From assembly GCA_003255025.1 (NCBI GenBank), contig QANY01004032.1, forward strand, positions 813,166 through 877,165: a DNA stretch of 64,000 bases, in the 5' to 3' direction. The translations under genes and the position numbers were made by a program. The notes below the pieces were generated by a model, which saw only the letters and a list, made by a program, of their open reading frames with translations, was not told the origin of the DNA and made no database searches. Below, one piece after another: positions 43,990-57,560 of this stretch. The number at the start of each line of letters is the position of its first letter. The stretch's first letter is position 1. This stretch comes from Datisca glomerata. Taxonomy: Eukaryota; Streptophyta; Magnoliopsida; Cucurbitales; Datiscaceae.

Positions 43990-45746
43990 AAGGGAACTAT
44001 TTTCGGTGGCATCAGATCATTTTTAATAGAGATCACGCCACACATGGTCATCCAATAATAGTCAAATTGTATCAATTGCTCATACAAACGTTTTCCACCT
44101 TGGTGTTTCCCCTAAGTTGTGTTATGTACTTTCTCCATTATAGTTTTCTGGTCATCGAAGTCCATACAGGGCAACAATCGATACATTTCTTGAAGAGTTC
44201 ATAGTTTGGGAGGAAAAATCACGAGCTTCACATTTTCGCAGTGGAAGTGTCACTCCGTCTATGAGTAGAATACACTCATCCAAACATGAAATGTAGGGCT
44301 ATCGCCAATCCGTAACAACTTCCACTAAGTTAACCTCCTTTGGGTATGAAGCAATTGATATGTTTCAGTTCTTCTGAATGATCATAGCCTCGATACTCAT
44401 GCTCAACCTATAGAAACCATACTTGTGTGCTGCGATGTTGGAACAGTCCTTCCGTGGACAAAAGTCATTAGGGAGGCGAGTAAGGTGGTGGCGACCCTCT
44501 TCAATGCTCATGTAACATTACGGTACTCCATCTGAGCCACTGAAGAACAATACCCCATTCAATGTCATAGAATATTTTAACTCATATTTCAGGGTTCCCT
44601 CTACCTTAGACAATTGTCTCTTAATATCACATCTCCAATTTTGAGATGGTGGTTGAATACTTCCTTTAAAGACAACATCCATAGACTTGATCACTATCTC
44701 AAATCGCTTGGAATATGATTACAGAGAGGGAGCTTCGAGGCAAGTTCCGCTATGACTATTGTTCCTTGAATTTTGTTCAAAGACTAAATCGTTGAATACC
44801 TCAATCATTTTCTAGATTTCATGATAGTATTGGGCTAGAGGAGGTTTATAATAGTAAGCTCCCCTTTCACATGGCTGATGATTAGAATGGTTGAACTCTT
44901 GTGTTTTACATAGGACAACCAGAATATTAAGCCTCATACTTTGCTTCGTTGTTCATACACAAGAACATTAACTTGCACGCCATTGAAAACATGTTACTAA
45001 AACGGCCTTCCAAAACAAGTCCCACTCTACCACTAGAATACATGGATGATTCGTCAAAGGTAAAATTCCAGGGTGAATCTTCACAAACATGGACCTCGTA
45101 TAATTCATTTGGTATAATCTCCTTGAAAGGTTCTGGCTCCCATCCATAAGTTAAGCTAGTAAATCCATCGATGTTTGCCTCTTTTACACTTTCGGGGTTA
45201 GAGTTATGGCAATTTGGACAAAAACATGGTCCACTAAGTAAGTCTCTCATTTAACATAGGCTTGGATAAATGAAAATGAATAAAGTTAGACATTCTCATC
45301 ATAACTATGTTTACCCATCATGTAATGCAAGAAATTTTGTGTGGTAAATATCAATGTTAGAGAACACTTCCCATGCGGTAAAAATTTGAGCCTTGCACTG
45401 TGTAAAACCACACTTAAGTAATAGACTGGGTTTCTAACCCTTCTCTTTCTTGAGCCAAAGCCCTAGCAAGGCGTTTCCTGGTGGCACCATGGTAGCAGTA
45501 TCTTTGATGGCATCATATCTATTTTGGTGTTCATTTATCCAAGAGAATTTCCAATCTTTTTTAAAGAGTGGCTGTAAATCTCTTACAAATTCAGCAAGGG
45601 CAGGTATGGAACGACAAAATATGACACTTTTCCTATGAAGGCTTTCAATTATTTCACACGGAGGAGACATGTCTCTAAGATCTATCCTCCACTAATGCAC
45701 GTAAAAGCCTAAGAATTTCCCTATGACACACCCAAGACACAGTTTA
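43990..45746 (-). pseudogene. gypsy pol: RT end, RNase H, integrase zinc domain
   Basis: On minus: GKFLGFYVH near 45710 and RSIPALAEFVRDLQPLFKKD (about 45550-45610), the end of gypsy reverse transcriptase; then the RNase H start PWNFTFDESSMYSSGRVGLV (about 45030-45090) and CMNNEAKYEA near 44930; then an integrase H2C2-like piece HQGGKRLYEQLIQFDYYWMT (about 44060-44120). No integrase DDE core follows. The open frames at 44927-45250 and 45434-45670 belong to it. The catalytic Asp of RNase H is kept (YFDxS-like FTFDES), but the protein is broken. Confidence 0.8.
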
Positions 45747-47524
45747 TGTTGACCTTAGTCAAATGAGAATTTTGACGATGAATATTGTTTCACTATAAGA
45801 AAAACCTATTATTATGACGGTTATACGGTGATGGTTTGTTTAACCGTCGTTAAATGTTTAAAAGAAGAAGTAATTGTGACGGTTATTTAACCATAACAAA
45901 TGTGGGATCTATTCTGACGATTTTATGTAAGCTGTCAGAATTGGTTATGATATGATGACGGTTTAGTGAAACCGTCAGTAATAAACCTTTTTTACAGCAA
46001 ATTGTGACAATTTAGGATAGCCGTCAGGATAGAGGTGCTTGTTGGACCTTTTTTTATGACAATTCGTCCAAACCGTCACATTTGGATGAGAAACTCGACC
46101 ATTTTTGTTGACGTTTCAGCTGAACCATCGGGATAGAGGTGCTTGTTGGACCTTTTATTGTGACAGTTTGGCCAAACCGTCACATTTGGTGAGAAACTCA
46201 GCATTTTTCTGACGGTTCAACTGAATCTTCGGGATAGAGGTCCTTGTTGGGCCTTATGTTACAACTGTTCAACCAAACCGTTACATTTGTATGAGAAACT
46301 GAGTCGTTCTTTTTCTAGCAATTCAGTTGAATAGTCGAGATAGGATCTATTGCTACGATTTTATAAACGGTAGCAAAACCCTAAATGAATTTTAATAACC
46401 CACGTGCAACATCTTCCCCATTTTCCCATGTGAAAGGCTCATGATCCTGCCTTCCCCTTCTTCCCGTCGGAGCGAACTTCGATGACAGGCTCGTACGGTG
46501 GTCATCCTTGCCAGCGCGCGTAGCTTCTTCCCCATTTTCCCCTGCCTTATTCTTCCCCATTTTCCCTGTGACAGGCTCGTGCTCTTACCTTCCCCTTCTT
46601 CCTGCAGCAGCAAACTTTGACGAGAGCTCCTCGCCGTAGCTTAGCCCGGGGTCTTCACATTTTTCGTGAACTTCGACAAGCGATCTCAGCCCCGACAGAG
46701 GTAGCTCATCCATAGCTCCCTAATTCTCTATTATGCTTTAAAATTCTGTGATGAGATTTTGAATTTAGTTTGTTTTGTTGAGATTTGTTAGCAAATGAAA
46801 AAGAAACCATAGCTTGAATGATCTTCGTTCATGGTCTTTATAATATAAGTATAGAAAATAGATGTTTCCCATATATATTTATCTAAATAAATTTACCTCT
46901 ACAAAATAGCTTTTCTATGATGTTTATGTTAATTTGGAAATATTGTTTTACACTTCCCCTTGCTGAATGTCCTCATGATGTGAGAGCTATAAAATCTTGC
47001 CAGCTTTAGCATGTAACTCTGGGTCAATTTACCTGCTTCACCCTACCATTTGGCCATGAACCTTTTGTATATATTATCTCTGCACTTCTTTGACATCAAA
47101 ACATACTAGAGCTTTTGAAAGTTGTTCAACTAAAGTTTCCATTGGAATCACCTCCTCATAGAATGTTTCCAACGAATGTTTAATAGAAATGATGGATATA
47201 GGCTAATTTATAACCATTGTGGCAAAACATACACATATTTGAACTAGGCCCTCACCAACTTTCTTGGTTGGATCTTCTTTGACTTTAATTTGTGGGATGT
47301 GCCCTTTGAGAATGTCATGCCTTGGATATGCCCTTTTTGCCAATTTATGCTGGGTAATTATTTCTCACTTGCTTGAAGACTAACATTACTTAATTATAAC
47401 ATGATTTGGACAGCTAAAGATTCATTTATAAAATATTTTTAAGATTATTAGGCTGAGGAGAAAATGTGTAGCATTAGTTTTAATTATTCTATTTGTTTGG
47501 TCTACTTTAACTTTGAGAGTTGCA

Positions 47525-50500
47525 ATGAATAAGAGTTGGATGAAAAAACCAAGCTTTAGTAAGGCATATCAAGATGGAGTAGATCGGTTTCTGAACTTTT
47601 TCTTTAAAAGAGGATCGAGTGATGGATATATATTGTGTACTTGTTACCGGTGTGTTCATTGTTATCATAAGACTAGAGATATTGTCCGTGATGACCTGAT
47701 ATGTAATGGGATTATAAGTGGTTATACATGTTGATATTTTCACGGGGAATCAACGGTGACTACTTCATCCAGAATTGGTACGTCATCTGAAGTCATTGTT
47801 AATAATAAGGCACATATAGAAACATCATTATCATGTCAAGAGGATGATAATGATATGCATGATTTGTTGCATGATGCATTTGGTAATTTATTGAACAATG
47901 AACATGGTTCAGACTCTATTCCATCACAACAACCAGTTTATGATGTAGATGAAAGAATGAGAGAATCGGGGATGATTATGATGTTAAGGACTTTTACGAT
48001 TTGGTTAAAGATAGTAATCAACCACTATATCATGGATGTGAAGAATTCTAAAAATTGTCATTTATTGTGAACCTATATCACATTAAATGTCTTGATGGAT
48101 TGAGTGACAACTCATTTTCTTCCCTTCTTGAATTATTGAATAAAGCATTTCCTAAGGGTGTTCAATTCAAAATACATTTTATGAAGCAAAGATATTGATT
48201 CGAAAGTTAGGACTTGGGTATGACAAAATAGATGCGTACCCTAATGATTGTATGTTGTACTGGAAAGAAAAAGAGAAAGACCAAGTATTTGATCGTTGTG
48301 GTATTTCAAGATTGGTTACCAATGAAACAAATTGCATGTCTCAAAGAAATAAGAAAGTGAGAAAATATCTGCCAAAGTATTGTGTTACTTTCCTCTAAAA
48401 TACGGATTGCAAAGATTATACATGTCCTCTAAAACTGCTAAAAGTATGAGATGGCACCATGAAGGACGCACTAAGGATGATGTTTTGAGACATCCTACTG
48501 ACTCGAATGCTTGGAATGTTTTTTATGACAACTTCAAAGAATTTTATTTGGAACCACGTAATGTTAGGTTGGGGTTAGCTAGTGATGGCTTCAACCCATT
48601 CGGAGAGATGAGTACGAGTTACAGTACTTGGCCTGTAATCTTGATTCCATCCAATTTACCTCATTGGATGTGCATGAAGCAAATAAATTTCATACTGTTT
48701 GCACTCATTCCTAGGCCTAAGATGGCAAATAATAATATTGATGTGTATTTGCAACCGTTGATTGAAGAACTAAAAGAATTGTGGGAGGTTGGTGTAAATA
48801 CATACGATGCATCGCAGAAGGAAATGTTTAAAATGCATGTGTCATTGTTATGGACTATCAATGATTTTCCTGCATATGACAACTTGTCTGGATGGAATAC
48901 GCATTCATGTCTTTCATGCCCTCATTGTACATTTGACACACATCATATACGCTTGAAGCACAATAATAAGTATTACTTTATGGGTCATCGACGATATCTG
49001 GAGGATGATAACATATTTCGCTTCGATATCCAAAATTTTGATGGTACTATTGGGGAGAGACCACCTCCCATTTTAGCATCGGGGTCAACAATTTATGAAC
49101 AAGTGCGTGATATAAATGCCATATTTGGAAAGGAAGTGATTGGTAAAAAAAAAAGCTGGTGTTTAATATTGAAAAAAGAAGAGTATATTTTTTGAACTTC
49201 CTTATTGGGAGTTTAATCTTATACGTCATAATCTAAATGACCAATGGAAAATGAAAGATAATTTAAGTGCACGTCTAGATCTTTGCGTCCTAAATGTAAA
49301 ACACCGTCTTCATCCGGAGGTCGATAAAACAAAAAAGAACTCTACATTACCGCATGCTTCCTTTACAATGTCAATCAAAGAGAAAAATATGTTTTGCCAA
49401 GTATTAAAAAGCATCAGAGTTCCTGGAGCATTTTTTACCGATTGCGCTAAGAGGGTCACTATCACCGAATGTGAACTCGGTGTTATTCGAAATGAGTTTG
49501 TTCTTTAAAGAATTGTGCTCGACAAATCTTCATAGGGACATGATCGATAAACTTCAGGATCGTATTATTGTCGTCCTTCGTCAAATGAAAATGATATTTT
49601 TGCCAGCATTCTTTACCATCATGGTTCATTTGGTAGTTCATTTGGCTTCTGAAGCAAAAATTACAGGACCTGTCCACTATAGATGGATGTACCCAATTGA
49701 AAGGTAAGATTGACATAGTATATATTTACCATTCAATTATGATTCCATTTAATGAATGATTTGCTTAATATGGATTTTTTGTACTTGTATTAGGTATTTG
49801 GGTAAACTAAAATCTTATGTGCGTAATAAAGCTCGTCCCAAAGGTTCAATTGCTGAGGCTTACATTTTGGATGAGTGTATAACATTTTGTTCAAGGTATT
49901 TAGATGGAGTGGAAAAAAAATTTAATCGGCCAACGAGGTACAATGATTTTATAGATGAGCAAGCAACACAAAATGTTTCTATCTTTCCTATTTTATGCCG
50001 ACCAACAAAGAAGGCAACAACTAATGTGCTTGATAGCATCACATTGACACGAGCACATCGATTTGTGTTCTCCAATTGCGAGTTGGTTGATCCATTTCAT
50101 AAGTAAGCCTCAAATATATAGCTTGCATAGTAAACTTACATCCATTATCCAGGCTGTTACTTTAGTGTGTTATTTACTTTATCTAAAATAATTACAAAGA
50201 TTCTGTAGATAATTATAAAAGACAACACCGTAGTCGTCGACCTTCTCATAATGTAGTCGAACGCGTACTTCATGATAAATTTCTTGATTGGTTTACATCC
50301 AAAGTAAGTTCAATAGATGTACTTGAATTATTTAATTATATATGGTTCAATAGATGTTGAGTACTTTTTTTTATAAATAGATAACCAAAATGGGAAATAA
50401 TGTGTCAAACGAGTTGAGATGGTTAGCTCAAGGTCCAAATATTGTGGTGAAAAAGTATGATGGATACAATGTTAATGGATTTGTTTTTCGTACAATGGAA

Positions 50501-50945
50501 AGTGATAGCCTTCATGTGTCTCAAAATAGTGGAGTCATGATAACATCAGAGATAGCAACTTATGCAAATATAGGAGATAGAGATATGACTTATTATGAAA
50601 TTTCTTAAAGATAAAATTGAGATGAATTATTATGAGAAATTCAAAGTGATTTTATTCAAATGTGATTGGATTCACCCTACTGAAGATATTGGAGTAAAGA
50701 CTGATCGATATGAGTTTACATTTGTTAATTTTTTACATTTAACCCATAGCGGAGAGCATTTGAAGCACGAGCCATATATCTTTGCATCACAAGCACGTTT
50801 AGTATATTATGTTGATGATCTAAATGATAAAGACTGTCATGTAGTTGTACATACAAAGCCTAAAGATTTGTATCACATGGGAGTATTAGAGTTGGAAAGT
50901 GACACCGGAATCCATCATAATGACGAAGTTCACAACGGACAATGA
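47525..50945 (+). pseudogene. CACTA tnp2-type transposase
   Basis: Domains in order: a transposase-associated zinc region (MNKSWMKKP, then GVDRFLNF, CTCYRCVHC); the Transposase_21/tnp2 core (RWHHEGRTKDD, GLASDGFNPFG with an expected catalytic Asp, WPVILIPSNLPHWMC, HSCLSCPHC); a DUF4218 part (MVHLVVHLASEAKITGPVHY, RYLGKLKSYVRNKA); and a DUF4216 part (FKVILFKCDWIHP). A canonical intron at 49704-49793 (GTAAGA...TTAG) restores IERYLGK. A TGA replaces the Trp expected near 47731. Frames change near 48060, 49153 (A-run) and 50600. The DVMHxEKN-type block expected between RHNL and KDNLSARLDL near 49240 is deleted, removing a likely catalytic position. Confidence 0.88.
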
Positions 50946-51029
50946 TAGAAGTGAACTTAGTTCAGGTTGATGTTCATGGTTTGACTTTTTAAGACATGGC
51001 ATATGATTAACATGTGCAGGATTACACCA

Positions 51030-52500
51030 TGACCTCGTCAAGACGTCAATCATCACATTCAGATACTCGATTGGATAGTGACTCTCCTACCGAATCTAGA
51101 GGATCAAATTCACATCATAATATGAATATGGAAACATAAGGTTTATTCGCTCTTATTAAAGTTAATTGAGATAATAAAATAGTGTTTCATTTAATTATCA
51201 TAATGTTATTCAATATTTTGTTAAATAGAACCATCTAATCGGCATTCGCGAGGATGAATGCAGTTGACATCTATATGGGTCAGATCAGGTGAAGATAAAA
51301 TACTTGTGGCTTTCGATGCCCAAGGTCAGGTTATCGGTGCTAATAAAGGAAAGTTTACAAGCTTTGTGGTACCGTTGCTAGACGACATAACATTTTTTCT
51401 ATACAATATGATTGGAGGCATGTGAAGGTATGGTTGTTTGTATGTTCATATACTTACATATATATATACATATATATTAAATTGCGTATTAATCTTTTGT
51501 AGTCAAAATATGCCGTAAAAGAATATCATAAAGCATATGTTTTGACATCCTTAAATGCAAGATGGAAGGATGAGAAGAGCATAATAAAAAATGAATTTAT
51601 GACGATACATGAAACGAAGGAAGAAGCATTAGAACATTGGAATGTGCTATTTCAAAAGAGAGTATTGTTGCTATAATTCGTAAATGGTGCTCAGAAAAAT
51701 GAAATGTATGATTTTTTACTATACATCTATGATTAATTGTATGTAAAATAAATTAACTTTTATTTATCTTTCATAAATATAGAAGCATGCTCAACTAACA
51801 GAAGATTATGGAGTAAACTAAAACACCTTCACACATTGGGACGTACTAGTATACCAACGAAAAGAGCAAAAATGGTAAGTTCTAAACTTTATAATTTTTT
51901 TAATCAATTTTATTCTAAGTATATTTACTCATATGTTCTCATTTTATAGACAGAAGAGCTTCAATGAGAGCTCTCAAGAACGGAGCTATTTGTAGCCTCA
52001 CATGAACGGAAAGATGGAACTTATGTAAATGAGGAAGAGACTACAAACATTGCAGTAAGTATAATTTATAATATTAATACCGAGTTCTTAAATAGTTATT
52101 ACATGTTTACTGATACTAAGTCTTAATTTTATATTATAAGCGAAACTTAAAGAGCGCATGAGTCAACTTCCAGATGGTGATTATGATCCAATTTCACCAA
52201 ATGACGTGCTCTCACAAAGTATTGGGTCTAGAGAATCCTGGACAAGTGCGTTCATTAGGACTCGGGGTAACTCCATCTCAAGTATTCTCCCATTGTCGTG
52301 GGGAATCGTCCACGCAATATTGTAGCCGTTTATCAACTGAGCTGTTCATTAGATGCTCAATGCGCACGGGTGCCTCAGTTAGAGGCTGAATGTTCAGAAA
52401 TACGTGAGAAACATGACCAGGTGTAGGCTGAATGTTCAGAAATATGCTCCCAGCTAAGCTTAATAATGAAGTTTATGCAAGTCTCTCGTAAAGACTAGGG
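51030..52500 (+). pseudogene. CACTA second gene (Ptta/En/Spm plant transposase type)
   Basis: Short exons in order: TSSRRQSSHSDTRLDS (51031-51140); a stretch ILVAFDAQGQVIGANKGKF (51300-51350); KDEKSIIKNEFMT-like (51570-51610); then ERKDGTYVNEEET (52005-52040) and RMSQLPDGDYDPISPNDVL (52155-52215). These match the second plant CACTA gene, whose product binds element ends. Introns with GTAAG donors separate the blocks (for example after 52050). Stops are present. An alternative, unrelated frame at 52174-52389 is a shadow. Confidence 0.7.
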
Positions 52501-54087
52501 TAGTCTTTTGTTGCTTAACGTTATTTATTAATACTTCTGAAATATTTTGCTATTTTAATTTTTCATACTTTGAACTTATAAATAATTTGTATTGATAATC
52601 TATTATAGTTTGGATATCTAATTAATGATTTAATACTTTATAATTATACGCTCTGTAAATATATAGAATGATACTGCTTTGATTATTCTAAAAATATATA
52701 CCCTATTAAAATCATGTTAATATGCAGGAATCTTTGGGAATAAGCACAAATAGGAAAGAGAATGTGAAAGCAGTATTTTTTGTGACGGATTAAGAACCGT
52801 CGTAAAAAATTGGCCCAAGATAAATAACTGTCGCAGTAAGACTCACTTTTAGCGACGGTTTTATAACCTTCGTTATATATGCATTACCTTCGTAAAAAGT
52901 TGGGGGAGGACAAATTAGCAAAACCGTTGCAGTAAGACTCACTCTTTAGTGATGGTTCTAGAATGGCCGTTATATATACATTTATGATGGTTTAGAAAAT
53001 GTCGCGGTATATTATTTTTAGTAACGGTTTAAATCGCCACAAATGACATTATAACCATCACTTTAGAAATTTTTTTGCAATGTTTCTCCGACGGTTGTCA
53101 AAACCATCAGTGATTGAATCCCGACGGTTCTCCAACCGTCGTGGTATTGAATCCGACGGTTATAAACCGTCACCGTAGATGAATTTTCTTTTAGTGTTTG
53201 AACTAACATTTTATTTAGTGTATAAAAAATATTAAGTGCTAAATCAAAACCAATACAATAATATTATAAAGAATTGATCTAGTGCATGAAGATAAAAAAA
53301 TGACACAATGGATGGAACGAACCATGAAATTAAATTGGACCAGAAAAGGGGAGCCTAATGCATTGAGTCACCGGCCAACCGGTTTCACACTCCACTCCCC
53401 ACCTAAATACCCTTTTGGAGTTCTCATTTTCACCATTCATCTCTAACGTGATTCATAGTGTTTATAATATTGATAAGTGTAATTTTACGAGCATTATTCT
53501 GCCAGAATTTTCAGAGAAAAACTAGAAAAATATTGAGAGCTTAAATGGATAGGTCTATTGTGTAAGAGTGTGAAGTTGGTAAGATATCAAATTCTTGGCT
53601 GAACGTATTGTCAAGGTTTTATTGGCATCATATGATAATAGGATTTGTAAAGATTTTGTCTTCACTCGTCATAAGATCGTGAGAAAAAAAATCTTCAATG
53701 AGGGTCTTTAAAGCATTGACGCAAGGATATAATTTTCTGAAACACGTAAAGAGATCGTGTCTTCAATTTCTCTTCCCTACTCTTTTAATCTCTTGCACTT
53801 TACATTTCTGTATTTATTTCTAGCACGTTATTATAATTTTGCTTAATTATATCTCTATGTTTAAAGTTTCCGTGTTATATTTGTTGTGTATTAATCCATC
53901 TTCTAGCTAAGTGACATTCATCCTTGAATATTAGTTTGCTACTTGACTAAGCGTGAAAGATAAATTGTTTAATTCTTTGGTTGTTTTATTTATAGCACTT
54001 TTTTATTCGAGTAATTTCCATGTTGTTTTGTATCTTTGATTTTCAAAATATCTCTTTTATATTTTTCCTCTTACAAAAAGGTTGTCA

Positions 54088-54980
54088 TGTTGGTCCTACA
54101 CTTTGATGGGTTCATTTTAATTGTAAGACATATATCTCTAAAAAACATGCCTTAGATGCTTTAGATGTAACTCCTTTTTCATAGACTTTTACTACGGGTG
54201 TGCAAAGGACGGCGGGTGATTTTTGTTATTTTTTTGTCCCGTCTCATAGGTGATGAACAATGTTCTTTTCAGTCTTGTCCCATCCCATGGGAAGCACAAA
54301 ATCTGAGTGAGATGGGATGGGATGATTCACATTTAGGGACGATGAGATAAAAAAATTTGGGGGGTTTTAGATTTTTTTGGCATTTGTAGATTTTTGCTTG
54401 GGCATTTCTAACGTAAAATTAAAAATTAGGCTAAAATTCTAGGGGCAGAAAATTAAAAAGGGTTTACAGTTAAAAAGACTAAGATTAATCTCAAAAGACT
54501 AAAGGTCAAAAATAAAAAGTGAAAAAAAAAATAAGCTACTTATAAAGTTATCGAGATCAGACGAGAAAAGTCAATTTTTTTAACCTTGTCATATGTCCCG
54601 TCCCATCCTATGTGGGGTAAGTCTTGTCACGTACTATCCAAGACATATGAGAAACCTATCTAGTTTTTCTCGGTTTAGGATAGTTTAGCAAGACGATACA
54701 AACTTTTTGGGACGATTGCACACCCTTTAACTTTATCATTAAATCGTTTATATAGTCTTCAACATAGTTGGGAATAATGTCATGGAAAATATTCGTCATG
54801 GGTTGTTGGTAAGTAGATTATAAATTCTTCTACCCGAATAACATACGAAATGGTACAAGTTCCCACAAGGTGTTCTAAAGTTTTTTTCTCTATATCCTCT
54901 ACTGCCATATTGATTTGATTGTACCCGCTAAATCCATGGATGTATGAAAATACTTCACGTTCTGTCGTAACATCTACCAA
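54088..54980 (-). pseudogene. gypsy reverse transcriptase N-terminal half, split by a MITE
   Basis: On minus: VFSYIHGFSGYNQINMA (about 54895-54950), then near 54745 a YINDLMIK block at the position of the catalytic YxDD, where the first Asp is Asn. The sequence is then cut by the hAT MITE and continues to KMNPSKC near 54110, where the copia-type LTR interrupts. It belongs with 43990-45746. Several stops. Confidence 0.75.
54193..54729. mobile_element. hAT-type MITE, 537 bp (copy 2)
   Basis: Ends TACGGGTGTGCAA and (reverse complement) TAAAGGGTGTGCAA are diverged forms of the copy-1 end. The interior shares CCCGTCCCATCC-type inverted motifs. Flanks ACTTTTAC (54185-54192) and ACTTTATC (54730-54737) fit a decayed 8-bp duplication. 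Removing it reconnects the gypsy reverse-transcriptase reading near YINDLMIK. Confidence 0.75.
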
Positions 54981-55499
54981 ACATCCATGTTAGGAAAAGG
55001 GAGTAATCCTTAGGGCATGTTTTGTTTGGGTTTTTGAAAATTAACAAAATAGTGAATCTGACCATTCTTCTTCTTTTAATCATGTAGTGTGTTTGATAAA
55101 TCCCACACCAATGAGTTTTTTTTTTCGATTTGTTCTGGAGCTCAATACCGTGCTATAAGTTTTTACAACAGTTACTTAATTGGCATCTGATTCTTAGAAA
55201 CCCCCAATCTGTGTGTCACCAAAACTGGATCCACCCCTGGAAACTCATAATAAGACGACGCAATTACATCTGTAAAGTCCCTTAGTAATTTCAAACTCTC
55301 TTATCTGATGGTACCACAGACAACTCACAGTTTATCACGTCTACGCCATTTATTAGACCATGTAATTTCATAAATGGTTCCTTTGTCATATAGCCTTCCT
55401 TTATTGTATGCCACTTGAGGGTTTAAGTTGCGTGCCTTACATCGTGCACCATCATAAGTGATATGCTCTCTTTCTATTTGGTAATTTGACATAGGTAAC

Positions 55500-57560
55500 T
55501 AGCTTTATCCCCATTTTCATAACTTTTATATCTCCATTCTTCTCCAATCATGGCAAAGTAATTGTTGTGATTTTACCTGGCCCTACTATTCTTACTACCA
55601 CTAGATTATAAAATAGCATTACCTCTACCAGATGTGTTTTTGCTTCATTGAATGATCCTTTGGAATCCGCCACATAAATAACTCTCATTTCCATCATGTC
55701 TTCAAAGATTGGTGCAATATCAAAGGGATGCACTCATGATCATGAATCTAAGGACATTGCAAAAGTATTTGGTACACAGTTTCAGCTTCAATTATGTGGA
55801 CAAAATTTATGGTTCTCATCGGTCCCACTTGGATTTCTACATTAACATAACCAAACGTTCTTATTGTCATTGACAAGAAACTGCTCATCATGATGGACTA
55901 TTGCACAAGCCTTCTCTCAAGATTTCATGCTGCTTGAATGTGGTGACTAACGTGATATTAATTCCTGATCTATTGTTTGTTGGCGCTCGTACGTCTTACT
56001 TTGTCCACTGTTCACAACAGCTCCAGCATACATAAGGCAGTTATAACTAGTTTTTTTTACAAGATGGTCGGCGTTGGTGAAGGAAATTACTCCTTCCTCA
56101 TTTTGTCAATCCTGCACAATGTCTTACCCAAATAACATCACATTCTCATCCTATCACCTTGCGATGTCATCCATTTCAAGGGTTTTAAAGATATTCTTAG
56201 AAGTCCATGTGTTCAACAAGACTTTTATGAACTTATCCTCCCCTCAAATGGGTTGTCATCACCATCATATTCTTCTATCTTTGTAATATAGGATGATGAC
56301 GCACCACCATGTGCATCACATTTGCATGTTGGGGAAAATGTTGTTCAATATATGCTATGTTGGCCATTATAGATTTCTCCTTTCTTTAATTTCTTATTGA
56401 AGATATTTCTTGGAGTCCTGCAATCCTTCACCGAGTGATGCAGATTGTGATGAATCTGACAACAATTAGGAGATTGCTTCTATTCTCTTGTAGGAAGCGT
56501 GTCTACCCAAGGACTCATGATTTCTCTATCTTTAACGAAAACATAAAGTGATGCTTTCACTTTATCAATAGGATAAGGGAAATATGGTGGAATATCTCAT
56601 GCGCCTTTGCCATGGATACATGTGATGCATAGGGTGTTAAAGGTTTCCATGAATGGTAATGAGCTCATTCCATTCTGCTTGCTTAGATCTAGACGTGGAG
56701 TTGTAACCAAAGGCAAGTGAAGAAGTTATATTCAGGTTCTCTAGTGTATATATATTCGTTGAACATACTGCCACTACATATATTCATTAACCCCTCCTCT
56801 ATGTAATTTACCGCAAAGTCCAAGGCATGTCCTTGACCACTGCAGATAAGTTTGATAGCTCCTCATTTTGTCCCTCTAGTTCTCTTTCCGAGTCTATGAT
56901 GTTCACCCTTTCTTCTGATAAAAAAAAATTGGCGTAGAAGATAGAAGCATTTTGTGCCCATGTTAAAACTGATCCCGGTATTAATTGGTGTACCATGAGT
57001 AAGCTTGTTCAGTGAAAGACAGATAATTCCCTTAGGATAATAGAATTGTCATAACCATGTGGCCCCAGATCAGTAGTGAAATGTATGATATGTTCATTTG
57101 CACAACCAATCTTACTATTGTACTTACAAAACTTGGGAGGTACATATTTAGTGGGGTACAACTAGGTAGCAAAGTTATCTTGATACGGTGGTCAAAAGTG
57201 TAGAATTGATTCTATCAGTGATCCTTTACTCTCTCAAATATTCATGGATGATATACTAAGAAGAACCATTGTGCATCTAGGATGCCACTAGTGGTGACAG
57301 CTAGGATGATGGCATGAACGGGGTAGGATGAGTTTACTATTTTCCCAATGTCGGTAGTTGTGATGGGTCTTCGAGTGCCACTAGTGATGACAACGTATGG
57401 AGGTTGGGATTGGCAAGAGTTGAGGCTTGGGATCTCCCAAGACTTACTTGTGGTTGTGCTTTCTATATTGGGTTTAGTGGACAAGGTGGATGCGAATTTT
57501 GTGTGGGAATGTTCTGGATGAACGCGATGAGGGTTCTCAACATTATCTAGATTTCATCAC
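55500..57560 (-). pseudogene. gypsy gag and protease region
   Basis: On minus: a proline/threonine-rich start (57242-57484); the retrotransposon gag core LIPGSVLTWAQNASIFYANF and EERVNIID (56880-56990); a zinc-knuckle-like CCQIHHNLHHSVKDC (about 56415-56460); and protease-side debris with YVADSKGSFNEAKTHLV (about 55615-55690). Frames are broken throughout. The order and direction match the pol pieces at lower coordinates. Confidence 0.65.

Larger units (their letters stand above)
45791..53196 (+). mobile_element. CACTA (En/Spm) element, 7.4 kb
   Basis: It begins CACTATAAGAAAAACC and its reverse-complemented end begins CACTAAAAGAAAATTC. The 3-bp flanks are TTT on both sides (45788-45790, 53197-53199), as CACTA makes. 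Both ends carry many subterminal GACGGTT / AACCGTC repeats (45821-46370 and 52785-53175). Inside are a GC-rich leader (46390-46720), an intron-like stretch, a tnp2-type transposase gene and a second Ptta/En/Spm gene, both broken. It could only move with help from another element. Confidence 0.92.
45747..54087 (+). mobile_element. copia-type solo LTR, interrupted by the CACTA element
   Basis: Removing 45791-53196 plus one TTT copy joins TGTTGACCTTAGTCAAATG...GATGAATATTG with TTTGAACTAACATTTTATTT and continues to GGTTGTCA at 54087, about 930 bp with TG..CA ends. The start and the TTTTGACGATGA-AACTAACA junction are typical of a group of plant copia LTRs. Gypsy reverse transcriptase codons flank both sides (KMNPSKC above, GKFLGFYVH below), so the LTR sits within them. 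No exact target duplication was fixed and no internal region is present. Confidence 0.6.
43986..57560 (-). mobile_element. old Ty3/gypsy element on minus, multiply interrupted
   Basis: Gag, protease, reverse transcriptase, RNase H and integrase remnants occur in correct order from high to low coordinates. It is interrupted by a hAT MITE (54193-54729) and by a copia-type LTR that contains a CACTA element (45747-54087). The 3' end is lost at about 43985. A 5' LTR should lie above 57560 but was not resolved. Many stops throughout. Confidence 0.75.
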
